A stretch of 64,000 nt of DNA from Aphanomyces cochlioides (lineage: Eukaryota > Oomycota > Saprolegniomycetes > Saprolegniales > Verrucalvaceae), in NCBI GenBank assembly GCA_019828595.1, contig JAHQRK010000042.1, forward strand, positions 1 to 64,000, in the 5' to 3' direction. Below are positions 39,501-50,103 of the stretch, piece by piece. How positions within the stretch are numbered: the first letter of the stretch is position 1; every line of letters starts with the position of its first letter. Below the pieces are notes generated by a model. It did not search any database. It was not told the origin of the DNA and saw nothing but the letters and a program-made list of their open reading frames with translations. The position numbers and the translations under genes were made by a program.

Positions 39501-40547
39501 CACAACTCGTATCTGCCTGGACTCGAAGACCTATACGATCAGTGCTCTACATCGACGCAAGACCAAGCCAATGTATTGGCTTCGCTTCACATCACGAAGT
39601 TGTCGCATTTGTTGACTCCGTGTCAGCGAGTTTGGCCAGCTTCGATCTTGTTCGACAAAATCAACCGTGCCTGCCGCCAAGCCAATTTTGTCCCTCCAAC
39701 GAAACAATGGATCTCAATCTTGGTGACCAAGTTATCACGATTGTTTGAGATTGTTTCTGAAGAGGATGCTCCCGTGTTCCACTTGCCGACGCCAAGCTCT
39801 GAATGGATGGAATGGCACTGGATAATTCACCCTGACTCGAGTCCGATCTTGTTGGCGCTTGCGACTTCGAAATCGGCTAAGATCAGAGCTTCTCCAGCTG
39901 TCAGCTCGTCCATTCTTCCTACCAAGCATCTCAACCTGCCATCCAACTTTTACGAAGACCCCAAGCGCCTTACCCAACTTGCCGCCTTCCTCCAACCCGA
40001 CCACATTCTCCCTCGATATGGAGAGTTCATTTTCAAGACCCTTCTCCGCGCCAACGCCATGCAATATCTGTTTCAGTACCAAGACCCCAAGCCGACGTGT
40101 GTCTTCTGTCGTGTCAATGAGACGTACGAGCATTTCCTGTTCTCTTGTGGATATGGTCAATCTGTTTGGTATTTCTTCAAGGCGATCCAGCGACTGCTCG
40201 AGTGTTCCTTTCCGTCCACGTGTCTGGAAATGTTCTACGAGACGCCCAAGCCGTCCGATGGATACTACATCCGTGGCTATCTGAAGATCTGGCCGATTGT
40301 CCGAGCCTGCGTGTATTATCAAATATGGCTCCAACGTGCCGATCGCACCTTTCGACCCGACCTCACAGCGAAGAGTCCGATGGAAGTTGCCATTCATGCT
40401 GCCTCTTTGATCAAGCTACATCTACAACAGCTCCTGGTTGATCTCCCTCTCAAGAAGGGATACACCAAGGTATTCAATGTGCTCAAGCATCTATCTTCGG
40501 ACCCCTGGTTACGTCAACACGCCATTCCTGACAGTGTCGTTTCATGA
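39501..40547 (+). pseudogene. ORF2 C-terminal remnant of LINE copy B
   Basis: Residues 1005 to 1352 of ORF2 with the C-terminal zinc motif, open to the TGA at 40545-40547. As in copy A, the frame runs back into satellite to 39228, giving a chance fusion frame. No start, endonuclease or reverse transcriptase domain. The 3' UTR follows at 40548-40692 with the same two stem-loops. Confidence 0.93.
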
Positions 40548-40692
40548 GTGAGCTGACGGCTCACCACTTCATCTCCTGTTCAATGACCACTTTGCCATAT
40601 TCTGTTTTCCAAGTTCTATTTATACAGTACGAGGCAAATTAGTAAGTCATTAGGGCCTTTGCTCAAAAATAAGGTTAATACAACTCATTTAA
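39501..40692 (+). mobile_element. LINE copy B, 5'-truncated (1192 bp)
   Basis: Same fragment as copy A, with the same junctions in the satellite unit (CAAAATGCATC joined to CACAACTCG at the 5' side, ATTTAA joined to CCCACAAAATG at the 3' side). It carries the ancestral A at 39558 (GCAAGACC) that also appears in C, F and the full-length elements. Flanked by satellite on both sides. Confidence 0.97.
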
Positions 40693-41816
40693 CCCACAAA
40701 ATGCATCTCGATGCCACTTTTTCTCCACTTTTGGTACCCACGTGCCACATGCACATCTCGACCCCATCGAGATACCCACTCGCCACGTCTGGCATGTTTG
40801 AAAGGTGTCATGCTCGTGTGGTGGACGACCAAGCATCAACTTGGTCCGAAATCAACACGCGAGAGTCCCAAGCATACCCCACAAAATGCATCTCGATGCC
40901 ACTTTTTCTCCACTTTTGGTACCCACGTGCCACATGCACATCTCGACCCCATCGAGATACCCACTCGCCACGTCTGGCATGTTTGAAAGGTGTCATGCTC
41001 GTGTGGTGGACGACCAAGCATCAACTTGGTCCGAAATCAACATGCGAGAGTCCCAAGCATACCCCACAAAATGCATCTCGATGCCACTTTTTCTCCACTT
41101 TTGGTACCCACGTGCCACATGCACATCTCGACCCCATCGAGATACCCACTCGCCACGTCTGGCATGTTTGAAAGGTGTCATGCTCGTGTGGTGGACGACC
41201 AAGCATCAACTTGGTCCGAAATCAACACGCGAGAGTCCCAAGCATACCCCACAAAATGCATCTCGATGCCACTTTTTCTCCACTTTTGGTACCCACGTGC
41301 CACATGCACATCTCGACCCCATCGAGATACCCACTCGCCACGTCTGGCATGTTTGAAAGGTGTCATGCTCGTGTGGTGGACGACCAAGCATCAATTGGTC
41401 CGAAATCAACACGCGAGAGTCCCAAGCATACCCCACAAAATGCATCTCGATGCCACTTTTTCTCCACTTTTGGTACCCACGTGCCACATGCACATCTCGA
41501 CCCCATCGAGATACCCACTCGCCACGTCTGGCATGTTTGAAAGGTGTCATGCTCGTGTGGTGGACGACCAAGCATCAACTTGGTCCGAAATCAACACGCG
41601 AGAGTCCCAAGCATACCCCACAAAATGCATCTCGATGCCACTTTTTCTCCACTTTTGGTACCCACGTGCCACATGCACATCTCGACCCCATCGAGATACC
41701 CACTCGCCACGTCTGGCATGTTTGAAAGGTGTCATGCTCGTGTGGTGGACGACCAAGCATCAACTTGGTCCGAAATCAACACGCGAGAGTCCCAAGCATA
41801 CCCCACAAAATGCATC
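40693..41816. repeat. 185-bp satellite array, block 3 (six units)
   Basis: 1124 bp between copies B and C: six units plus the 15-bp target duplication, minus one base. One unit (starting at 41360) is the 184-bp CAATTGG variant. One base change is visible at 41043 (CACGCGAG to CATGCGAG). No gene. Confidence 0.97.
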
Positions 41817-42786
41817 CACAACTCGTATCTGCCTGGACTCGAAGACCTATACGATCAGTGCTCTACATCGACGCAAGACCAAGCCAATGTATTGGCTTCG
41901 CTTCACATCACGAAGTTGTCGCATTTGTTGACTCCGTGTCAGCGAGTTTGGCCAGCTTCGATCTTGTTCGACAAAATCAACCGTGCCTGCCGCCAAGCCA
42001 ATTTTGTCCCTCCAACGAAACAATGGATCTCAATCTTGGTGACCAAGTTATCACGATTGTTTGAGATTGTTTCTGAAGAGGATGCTCCCGTGTTCCACTT
42101 GCCGACGCCAAGCTCTGAATGGATGGAATGGCACTGGATAATTCACCCTGACTCGAGTCCGATCTTGTTGGCGCTTGCGACTTCGAAATCGGCTAAGATC
42201 AGAGCTTCTCCAGCTGTCAGCTCGTCCATTCTTCCTACCAAGCATCTCAACCTGCCATCCAACTTTTACGAAGACCCCAAGCGCCTTACCCAACTTGCCG
42301 CCTTCCTCCAACCCGACCACATTCTCCCTCGATATGGAGAGTTCATTTTCAAGACCCTTCTCCGCGCCAACGCCATGCAATATCTGTTTCAGTACCAAGA
42401 CCCCAAGCCGACGTGTGTCTTCTGTCGTGTCAATGAGACGTACGAGCATTTCCTGTTCTCTTGTGGATATGGTCAATCTGTTTGGTATTTCTTCAAGGCG
42501 ATCCAGCGACTGCTCGAGTGTTCCTTTCCGTCCACGTGTCTGGAAATGTTCTACGAGACGCCCAAGCCGTCCGATGGATACTACATCCGTGGCTATCTGA
42601 AGATCTGGCCGATTGTCCGAGCCTGCGTGTATTATCAAATATGGCTCCAACGTGCCGATCGCACCTTTCGACCCGACCTCACAGCGAAGAGTCCGATGGA
42701 AGTTGCCATTCATGCTGCCTCTTTGATCAAGCTACATCTACAACAGCTCCTGGTTGATCTCCCTCTCAAGAAGGGATACACCAAGG
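41817..42786 (+). mobile_element. LINE copy C, 5' part (interrupted by copy D)
   Basis: Starts at the same satellite-LINE breakpoint as copies A and B, and runs + strand to GATACACCAAGG, where copy D begins. The rest of C resumes at 50167-50402. The joined parts rebuild the same truncated fragment, except for its 3' flank in the satellite (see block 4). Confidence 0.95.
41817..42786 (+). pseudogene. ORF2 C-terminal remnant of copy C, split by insertion
   Basis: Residues 1005 to about 1327 of ORF2, including the zinc motif. It is cut between the codons for Lys1327 and Val1328 by copy D; the remaining codons and stop are at 50181-50257. Dead fragment. Confidence 0.92.
42773..42786. repeat. Target-site duplication of LINE copy D, left copy
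   Basis: GGGATACACCAAGG, part of copy C. It is repeated at 50167-50180 on the other side of copy D. It is 14 bp, or 15 bp if the following T is counted. This proves that D is an insertion into C and fixes the 5' end of D. Confidence 0.94.
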
Positions 42787-42931
42787 TTAAATGAGTTGTA
42801 TTAACCTTATTTTTGAGCAAAGGCCCTAATGACTTACTAATTTGCCTCGTACTGTATAAATAGAACTTGGAAAACAGAATATGGCAAAGTGGTCATTGAA
42901 CAGGAGATGAAGTGGTGAGCCGTCAGCTCAC
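42787..42931 (-). other. LINE copy D 3' UTR with stem-loops
   Basis: 145 nt between the ORF2 stop and the 3' end. A perfect 6-bp stem GTGAGC / GCTCAC (42915-42931) begins next to the stop codon. The terminal GGTTAA / TTAACC fold lies at 42785-42806, with its outer GG/CC shared with the target. Matching regions are at 40548-40692 (B), 50258-50402 (C), 51007-51151 (G), 53257-53402 (H) and 60613-60757 (I). Confidence 0.82.
42855..42862 (+). promoter_or_regulatory. TATA-like box antisense to the LINE
   Basis: TATAAATA on the strand opposite to ORF2, within the 3' UTR. It is present in every copy with a 3' UTR (for example minus strand 34786-34793 in copy A). It matches a eukaryotic TATA box in sequence only; no start site can be seen. 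In copies A and B it would point back into the satellite array. Could be chance. Confidence 0.25.
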
Positions 42932-45900
42932 TCATGAAACGACACTGTCAGGAATGGCGTGTTGACGTAACCAGGGGTCCGAAGATAGATGCTTGAGCAC
43001 ATTGAATACCTTGGTGTATCCCTTCTTGAGAGGGAGATCAACCAGGAGCTGTTGTAGATGTAGCTTGATCAAAGAGGCAGCATGAATGGCAACTTCCATC
43101 GGACTCTTCGCTGTGAGGTCGGGTCGAAAGGTGCGATCGGCACGTTGGAGCCATATTTGATAATACACGCAGGCTCGGACAATCGGCCAGATCTTCAGAT
43201 AGCCACGGATGTAGTATCCATCGGACGGCTTGGGCGTCTCGTAGAACATTTCCAGACACGTGGACGGAAAGGAACACTCGAGCAGTCGCTGGATCGCCTT
43301 GAAGAAATACCAAACAGATTGACCATATCCACAAGAGAACAGGAAATGCTCGTACGTCTCATTGACACGACAGAAGACACACGTCGGCTTGGGGTCTTGG
43401 TACTGAAACAGATATTGCATGGCGTTGGCGCGGAGAAGGGTCTTGAAAATGAACTCTCCATATCGAGGGAGAATGTGGTCGGGTTGGAGGAAGGCGGCAA
43501 GTTGGGTAAGGCGCTTGGGGTCTTCGTAAAAGTTGGATGGCAGGTTGAGATGCTTGGTAGGAAGAATGGACGAGCTGACAGCTGGAGAAGCTCTGATCTT
43601 AGCCGATTTCGAAGTCGCAAGCGCCAACAAGATCGGACTCGAGTCAGGGTGAATTATCCAGTGCCATTCCATCCATTCAGAGCTTGGCGTCGGCAAGTGG
43701 AACACGGGAGCATCCTCTTCAGAAACAATCTCAAACAATCGTGATAACTTGGTTACCAAGATTGAGATCCATTGTTTCGTTGGAGGGACAAAATTGGCTT
43801 GGCGGCAGGCACGGTTGATTTTGTCGAACAAGATCGAAGCTGGCCAAACTCGCTGACACGGAGTCAACAAATGCGACAACTTCGTGATGTGAAGCGAAGC
43901 CAATACATTGGCTTGGTCTTGCGTCGATGTAGAGCACTGATCGTATAGGTCTTCGAGTCCAGGCAGATACGAGTTGTGCCAAAGGGGAACATCCAAAGAT
44001 GAGATGTGATTTGGACAGCCGTACGGAGTCCAGCGGGATTCAAACCAGCTACTCAATAAGGCTTTCCACATTGGAGTGATATTGGGATTCTTGTACAGTT
44101 GTCTGATGAATGCAGAAGTACCATTCGCCAAGAGGAGATCTCGGGGGGAACCCCATGGATGAAAAGCCTTCTCGAGGAGAGTATAGCCCGGCGTAATCCA
44201 GGCGGACATGGCAGACTTGCGGGGTGGGGTGGTGATGGCTTGAATGCATCTGATCATGACAGAGCGGTTGTGTTGTTGCCATAAAGCAAGTGCATGGTGC
44301 AGGCCTAAGCCACCGGACTTCTTCGGCATGAATAGGATCTCCTTTTTGATCAAACGGAGGCCATGGACAGAGGAGGATGGGTTGATTTCTTCACCATGCA
44401 TAAATTGAAGCATGGCCTTGTCGATCTTTTTGGCCAGGTCTTTGTCGGCAGGGACAAAAGCCAGTTGGTACCATAACACAGGCAGACATATGCTGTGCAG
44501 GATAGTGACTTTTCCGGCCATGGTTCGAGCCTTGTAGAGCCACAAAGACAAGCGAGCCACAAACTTCTCAAACACGTAATTGAAACGTGCCAATGGAGAA
44601 AGATTGGGCGCAACCAAGATACCAAGAGCCTTCACGGGACTGTCGGAAGTAACTTGTAGTGAGGCAAGGTTCCCATTCAACTGGCTGTAGGTCAGAATTT
44701 GGGTCTTGTCTACGTTGAGTCGGAAACCAGACTTGTCGCAAAAGGTTTGAACCAATGCAAGCTGCCGGTGGAGGCACGTCTCATTTGCCGCATAGAGTTG
44801 CGAGTCGTCGGCAAAGTAACTCCCAGTGTGGTAGCGATCCCCACACTTGATGCCATAGTTGGAGTGTTGCCGTAGGAGTTGGCACATCGGTTCCAAAGCG
44901 ATCACAAACAGAAGTGGCGACAGTGGATCACCTTGCAACACACCGCGTGAGATGTGAACTGGCTTGGACAAGAAGCCGTTCACCAAGATGCGAGACTTGC
45001 GGCCCGAGTACAGTACGCGAACCATGTCAACAAAGGTTTCGGGAAAGCCATAGTGACGGAGGACGCGGAGCAAGTACGCGTGGTCCACGCGATCAAAAGC
45101 TTTCTCAAAGTCAAGCAGTGCCACCATCGAGGACGGACTGTGTAGTTTGATGTGGTGCAGCATGTCATCCAGTCGTGCAATATTGGTTTGGATATTGCTT
45201 CGACGGATAAAGCCTTGCTGGTCCGGGTGGATGATGTGTCGAATGTGGCGCTGGAGTCGATAAGCCAGAATACTCGTCAGGATTTTCACATCCGTGTTGA
45301 GTAGGCTAATGGGCCGATAGTTCTTGGCCTGTGACTTGGGGCCTTTCTTGTGCAGCAACACCAGCGTACTGACAAGTTGCATGGGAGTCAAGCGAGGGTG
45401 AGAATGGAGCTGGTGTGTGAATAGCAGCTCCAATACCAACGACCACTTGTGAGGTGCAAGTTTGAGGACTTCGAATGGCAGAGCGTTGGGACCTGGCGCT
45501 GAGTTCGAACTGCTGTGTCGAATAGCATGATAGAACTCGTTGGCGCGCAAGGGAGCCGACAGCTCTTTCTGGGCTTGCTCTGGCAGTTGCTTGTGTCGAG
45601 TCAATGGGGTCAGAAATGACGACACTTCGTCTCCAGATCGCTGCACCTCGGGAGCTGCAAACAAGTCCTTGTAGTAGTCGACCAGGACGTCAGACATGCC
45701 TTGTTGATTGGAGACAACATTTCCATTGACATCCACCAACTCTTTGAAGACTGTCTTCTTCAAGGGGGTAGGGACAGGGGACATGAAGTGGAACTTGGAC
45801 GAGCGCTCTGCTTTGTACAAGTGAAGTTGGAACGCCTGGTCTTGACGAAACTGCTTGTCTCGATCTTGCAGCTCGTGAATTTGCTTTTGAAGGTCTCGCA

Positions 45901-46987
45901 CTCGATCCACCAGCACTGAATCTTGACGCATGTTGGGGACTTGCAAAAGCGAAGCGATCTCGACAGCTAACTTCTTCAACGGCAGACGTTGTTTCTCCAA
46001 TCGTTGAGAATGGAATTCTTTGAGTTGGGAGCGGATATCATTGACCAGCATGTCGTAGGCCTTGGAGATATTGTGGAATGATGGAGACTTGTCCAAAAAT
46101 CGATCCAGACATCCATGAACAATCTCGGCCGCTCGTGGTAGACGAAGTAGCCAAGTTGGAGCTTTCCATGATCCAGAGCCATGGCGCAATGTTTGACGCT
46201 TTGAGATGATACGACAAGCCACGTGGTCAGCCTGTGGAACGTGTGGCATGTGCGTCGCCTTCCAATGACGAAGACCCGCCAAGGTGGACGAACAAAAGAT
46301 GTAGTCGAGTCGGTTGGTGAGTGTGGGACTTGTGAAGGTTCTTGCCACGGGGTTTTGACGGCGAAACAGATCCACCAGAGACAAACTGTGCATCCATTGT
46401 TCCAGTTGAAGGGTGCCGGCCATGGTGGAGGTACTGGGTCTCAACGAATCCAAATCTTTGTTGAGAGTGCAGTTGAAATCTCCTCCAACAATGTGGAGCG
46501 CATGTGGAGGAAAGTCGCGTGGCAATTCTTCGAAGTAACTTGCTCGTTCTTGGAAGGCTGCCGGCGCATAGATATTGTGGAGAACGACTGTCAGTGGACC
46601 CAGAGTACATCGCACTTGTAGATAACGACCACGAAGCACTGGGTTGTCATGAGGGACTTGAGTGGCGTTCTTCAAAGGAGAGTGAGGATGTATCAACGTA
46701 GCCAGACCTCCAGTGGCTGGCGACGTGGATACTTCAGGGTAAATAGGCTCTTCAAAGAACAAAGAGCCTTCGTGGTTTGTGATTTGTTGCCAATGGAACG
46801 CAACACGGTCGTGGAGACTTGGCGTGCGGAAACGGGTTTCTTGGATAAAGGAAACGTCGTGAACACTTGATAGTTTGTCGAGGATGTACCGATGACTGTT
46901 GGAGAAGCCATTGGTGTTGAGGGAGATGATTTGTGGGTCCCAGTCCACGAGTTCAGTTGGGACATCGGAGAAGTTGTTGTCAATCAT
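42932..46987 (-). CDS. LINE ORF2: endonuclease / reverse transcriptase / zinc finger (copy D, intact)
   Basis: 1351 codons with no break; the ATG at 46987 is the first in frame after the spacer (the preceding GTG at 46990 is ignored). Residue numbers used throughout count that GTG as 1, so they exceed the true numbering by one. It should copy the element RNA into DNA at a nicked genomic site. Domains in order: an APE-like endonuclease at about 20-260, with Asn25 (SLNTNG), Glu51 (QET), Tyr141, GDFN at 170-173, RLDY at 227-230 and Asp255-His256; a charged linker rich in Lys, Arg and Gln at 300-400; a reverse transcriptase at about 540-800, with NYRPIS at 557, LLDFEKAFD with Asp627, GVLQGDPLSPLL at 683 and FADD at 726-729; and a C-terminal CX2CX7HX4C at 1204-1220 (zf-RVT type). 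I see no RNase H domain. All catalytic residues I looked for are present, so this protein could be active. Its partner ORF1 in the same copy is frameshifted. Confidence 0.96.
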   Translation of the reverse strand: MIDNNFSDVPTELVDWDPQIISLNTNGFSNSHRYILDKLSSVHDVSFIQETRFRTPSLHDRVAFHWQQITNHEGSLFFEEPIYPEVSTSPATGGLATLIHPHSPLKNATQVPHDNPVLRGRYLQVRCTLGPLTVVLHNIYAPAAFQERASYFEELPRDFPPHALHIVGGDFNCTLNKDLDSLRPSTSTMAGTLQLEQWMHSLSLVDLFRRQNPVARTFTSPTLTNRLDYIFCSSTLAGLRHWKATHMPHVPQADHVACRIISKRQTLRHGSGSWKAPTWLLRLPRAAEIVHGCLDRFLDKSPSFHNISKAYDMLVNDIRSQLKEFHSQRLEKQRLPLKKLAVEIASLLQVPNMRQDSVLVDRVRDLQKQIHELQDRDKQFRQDQAFQLHLYKAERSSKFHFMSPVPTPLKKTVFKELVDVNGNVVSNQQGMSDVLVDYYKDLFAAPEVQRSGDEVSSFLTPLTRHKQLPEQAQKELSAPLRANEFYHAIRHSSSNSAPGPNALPFEVLKLAPHKWSLVLELLFTHQLHSHPRLTPMQLVSTLVLLHKKGPKSQAKNYRPISLLNTDVKILTSILAYRLQRHIRHIIHPDQQGFIRRSNIQTNIARLDDMLHHIKLHSPSSMVALLDFEKAFDRVDHAYLLRVLRHYGFPETFVDMVRVLYSGRKSRILVNGFLSKPVHISRGVLQGDPLSPLLFVIALEPMCQLLRQHSNYGIKCGDRYHTGSYFADDSQLYAANETCLHRQLALVQTFCDKSGFRLNVDKTQILTYSQLNGNLASLQVTSDSPVKALGILVAPNLSPLARFNYVFEKFVARLSLWLYKARTMAGKVTILHSICLPVLWYQLAFVPADKDLAKKIDKAMLQFMHGEEINPSSSVHGLRLIKKEILFMPKKSGGLGLHHALALWQQHNRSVMIRCIQAITTPPRKSAMSAWITPGYTLLEKAFHPWGSPRDLLLANGTSAFIRQLYKNPNITPMWKALLSSWFESRWTPYGCPNHISSLDVPLWHNSYLPGLEDLYDQCSTSTQDQANVLASLHITKLSHLLTPCQRVWPASILFDKINRACRQANFVPPTKQWISILVTKLSRLFEIVSEEDAPVFHLPTPSSEWMEWHWIIHPDSSPILLALATSKSAKIRASPAVSSSILPTKHLNLPSNFYEDPKRLTQLAAFLQPDHILPRYGEFIFKTLLRANAMQYLFQYQDPKPTCVFCRVNETYEHFLFSCGYGQSVWYFFKAIQRLLECSFPSTCLEMFYETPKPSDGYYIRGYLKIWPIVRACVYYQIWLQRADRTFRPDLTAKSPMEVAIHAASLIKLHLQQLLVDLPLKKGYTKVFNVLKHLSSDPWLRQHAIPDSVVS

Positions 46988-47065
46988 CACGAGTACAGAT
47001 GAAAATGAGTAGAATGGAGGGGTCAGAGGGGAGGTTGAAATGGATTGAAGCAGGGGATAGAAGCC
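46988..47065 (-). other. Spacer between ORF1 and ORF2 in copy D
   Basis: 78 nt from the ORF1 stop (47066-47068) to the ORF2 ATG (46987). The same 78-nt gap is present in copy H (57457-57534). It contains purine- and pyrimidine-rich runs but no recognisable ribosome entry structure. ORF2 translation must use re-initiation or another route, as in other two-ORF LINEs; the sequence does not say which. Confidence 0.7.
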
Positions 47066-49711
47066 TTAGAGTTGATCGTCCTCCAAATCGAGGGGATCAA
47101 TTTCGTCGGCGTTCATGGAGTGGTGAGCTTTGCTGCAGAGCTCGTCGATGTGGTAATTGTTGGTGATGCTTTTGAGCATCGAGATGGCCGACAAGACGGG
47201 AGCCGGCAAAGTGAACTTCTCGAGATTGTCGCTGAAGTTTTCGATCAAAGCAAACAGCGACCAGTCCGTCAAGCAGTTGGTGTCAGGCAATCTTGTTGCT
47301 TCTTGGTTCAATAGAACAGTCAGTGCCTCCGAGTTTGTGTAGAGGTCTGGGGCCCGATTTGAGAGGAATAAGTCAATCGTAGCAAGTGCAAAGAGGATGC
47401 GCTTGATCTCTGGTATGTCCGTGGTCAATTCTTCCAAGATTTCTGACGGGTGAATCTTGTATTGAGCCATGAAGTTGACGTGATGTTTGTAGTTGTGAGG
47501 CTTGCCTTGAGCTTTTAACAAAGCCATCTTGCGCTCAATAGTCTTGGTTGCAACAAGTGACTGAAACAAACTGAGGTCTTCATCTTGTGCGTACATAGCA
47601 TGTGCAACGAGCTGAGGATCATCTCGCAAAATGCGTTGACATTCGGTGATACTGCCTTCGACTTTCTTGTCTCGAATGATCTTCTTCGCCAATTCGAGGT
47701 GGGCTGCAGCAGACTTGTTAAGTCGTTGTTTCTTCGCTATGCCTTTGGTCTTTTTCGGGCGTGGCGCACTTGAATCTTCCAATACAATTCGAGGCACTGC
47801 AAAGTCTTCAAACGAGAGTTCCACGTCGTCTTCTTCGAGGATATGAAAACGGTTGGATGTCGGCAGGGGATCCAAACGTGGGGACGAAGGCAAAGTACGT
47901 TTTGGAGCTGGTCCAGACCGGTAGCCCGTTACCAATTGAAGGTCCAGCGAGTTCTTGGGCTGCTCACTTGGTGGAGCAAGAGCGGGCGATTCGTTGGTAG
48001 ACATTTCCACATCTTCTTGTTGTTTGTCTTGTCCATTGTTGTTAGGGGGATCGCTGTCACCAGACATATCGACATCAGAGCCATGAGAAGGAGCTGTTGG
48101 CTGTGGTTGTTCATCTTGACGATCTCCAGATGCCTCAGTTGAGTCGGCCTCGCCTTCCGCATTTGTTCCAGGGTCTTGATCATGATCGTCTCCATCATGT
48201 TCAGGTTCTTTTTCTCCTGACGGAGGAGATTTTGCCGCTGCCTTGGCCGCTTTTGCCTTCGCGTTTTCAGCCTTGGCCTCTGCACGTCGTGAAACAATCG
48301 ACGAGGCAATGTCTTGTTCAGAGCAGCGATCTTGTGCTGAAACACGACGACAAAAGGCTGACCCGACGGATCCGTAATGGTGATTTCGCGTAGTGCGTCG
48401 CCGGATTTTGGCACCAACACTGCAGGAGGCGCAGACGACTTGAAAATGACTCTCAAATGCGGCGACTTGATGTTCTGACCAGCAGTAGGGTTGAATGCTG
48501 CTATCACTGACTTGGTCAATGCAGCCATTTTCTTGACAATCGCCTTGGCCATCGAAGGGTGACTGACCTTGTTGAACGTAACGTAGTAGTTGTTGCCATA
48601 ACGCGAGTACTTGGGAACCAGGAAATCTTTGCCACCAAGTCGAAACGTTGTGCCTCCCATTTCCACGCACGTAGACAAGTTGTAACTTGAGATCACAATG
48701 GTCTGTGGGTTCTTCTTGTGGATCAAAATGTTCGGAAATTTGGAGCCCCATAACGAACCAGGATTTTCCTTGACAAATTGATCGCAGATGACTTTTTCGG
48801 ACCAGTCCTTGTAGGCTTCGCCCAACTTGACTGTGAGCTCGTACACTTGGGACTGGGGGGTGAGCAAAATGTTTTCAATGAAGGCGTCCATGTCACCAGA
48901 GTCTTTGTAGAATGCGTCCGCCATGGCCTCGCATCGCGCAATATCGTCATCGGCAATAGCATGAGCACCAGTGTTGCGATGTTTCGCGCCTTTGGGGGCA
49001 TTGCCTTGCTTGGAATCTTTCTTGGACGAAGCTGAATCCTTGCCGGGAGTCTTTTGCGTCCATGGATTTGCCTTTTCAGCGTTTTGTTGCTCTTGATCGC
49101 CTTGTATTTTGTCTGCCGCGGAAGGAGGGTCAACAGCGCCATTTCCTTGAGCAACGGATTTGTCGACAATGTCTTGATTTGACTGGTCATTGTCTTTGTT
49201 TGTCGATTGTTCCTCTTGAATAACTTCTCCAGGAGTATCACACGGCTTCGCTTGGCCGTTAATGTCGCCTGACCCATCAACCTCCGAGTGAATTTGAGTA
49301 TTTCCCTCGTCGGTTAAGGCCTCGGTTTCAGTAGAATCCTTCCCCTCGGCGTCTCCAGAGACCATATCCACGTCCTCTTGAGATTTTTCTTCTTCCTCTC
49401 CCGTTCTAGGAGGCTCAGCACAGGGGGCGACGCGGTTGGTGGCTGCTGGCTCAGTCCCATTGGTCACGAGAAAGGCCGGGGCCAGACCCCCAGTGACAGG
49501 GGTAGAAGGGGAATCCATGCCATCCCCGCAGCACGGTGACTGGGGTACACCATTGCTCCGGCGAGAACCCAAATCGGGATACCGCCCCCGCCCCTCCGAA
49601 GAGGCCCCTGGGGGGAAGTAGACAGAACCGCAGGGTGTGCCCATAGGGGGGGCCCTCGTAGCCTCTAGGGCTGGCATGGACCCCGTTTTCTCGCCGCCTT
49701 CACTGGGGATC

Positions 49712-49727
49712 GACTCCAATTGGAGTC
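49712..49727. repeat. 16-bp perfect palindrome in ORF1
   Basis: GACTCCAATTGGAGTC, its own reverse complement. Conserved in copy H at 60182-60197. It lies in the GC-rich N-terminal third of ORF1. Function unknown. Confidence 0.85.
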
Positions 49728-49814
49728 CAGGGAAGCAGCCACCACAGGCACAAGGCCCCAGTGGTTCGCCCTCCTGAGTGAGGGCTTCGCTAGACAAGTT
49801 AACGACAGTGGTCT

Positions 49815-49849
49815 GGGGGTCAACCACTGACCCACTGAGGTTGACCCCC
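49815..49849. repeat. Strong hairpin in ORF1 (11-bp stem)
   Basis: GGGGGTCAACC pairs perfectly with GGTTGACCCCC around a 13-nt loop. Conserved in copy H at 60285-60319. It lies within ORF1 codons around 86-98 (VNLSGSVVDP). It would form a stable stem-loop in the element RNA. Whether it is a functional RNA element or a by-product of the GC-rich sequence is unknown. Confidence 0.8.
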
Positions 49850-50103
49850 CCTGGAACTCCGGCGAGTGGAGCACCAGGTGAAGCGCTGGGGGAGCGAGAC
49901 GCAGATTGGTCTCCAGAGACGCTGTTGGGGTCGAACTCGACCTCCACTTCGGCCCTAGGGTTAGGTGTAGAGACATTACTCACACCACTTCCGCCATCCT
50001 GATTGGACGACGAAAGTGGGTGAGGTGATACAATACCTGGAATGATGGTGACTCCGTGAGTGTTGGTCTCACGGAGCTCGGAACAGCTGTTGGCGTTGGA
50101 CAT

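Larger units (their letters stand above)
33670..40692. other. Tandem duplication of a LINE-bearing satellite segment (copies A and B)
   Basis: Copies A (33670-34861) and B (39501-40692) have the same length (1192 bp), the same 5' breakpoint, the same 3' breakpoint and the same target duplication. Two independent insertions would not share a random 5' truncation point. The repeat distance is 5831 bp, which is one LINE fragment plus 25 satellite units. Copies C (41817) and F (50697) share the same 5' breakpoint, so the same insertion is present at least four times. Confidence 0.92.
47066..50103 (-). pseudogene. LINE ORF1 with a one-base deletion (copy D)
   Basis: Same protein as the intact ORF1 of copy H (57535-60573), starting at the ATG at 50103. 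One G is missing at 48303/48304 (ATCGACGAGGC here, ATCGACGGAGGC in H), which shifts the frame at about codon 600, just before the Lys/Ala-rich segment. The downstream part stays open in the new frame to the TAA at 47066-47068. The deletion removes the C-terminal ~410 residues from any single-frame product. An open frame also extends upstream past 50166, but those codons belong to copy C sequence and not to ORF1. There is also one missense difference near 47742 (Ile here, Lys in H, KGKAKK segment). Confidence 0.9.

Noticed and set aside
33670..40692. Copies A and B as two independent insertions with target-site specificity for the satellite
   Set aside because: The same random 5' truncation point in both (and in C and F) is better explained by one insertion followed by array duplication.
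42785..42806. Telomere-like repeat at the LINE ends (GGTTAA / TTAACC)
   Set aside because: It occurs as single inverted hexamers and not as tandem telomere repeats. It is the LINE 3' hairpin.
43082..43744. Antisense 220-codon open frame (also at 33904, 39735, 42051, 51302 and 60908) as a gene
   Set aside because: It lies exactly opposite ORF2 codons, is low in recognisable structure, and is present in all copies only because the copies are nearly identical. It is mentioned only with the antisense TATA idea.
48290..48320. Programmed frameshift in ORF1 of copy D
   Set aside because: Copy H has one extra G here and a continuous 1012-codon frame, so D simply carries a deletion. No slippery site plus pseudoknot is evident.
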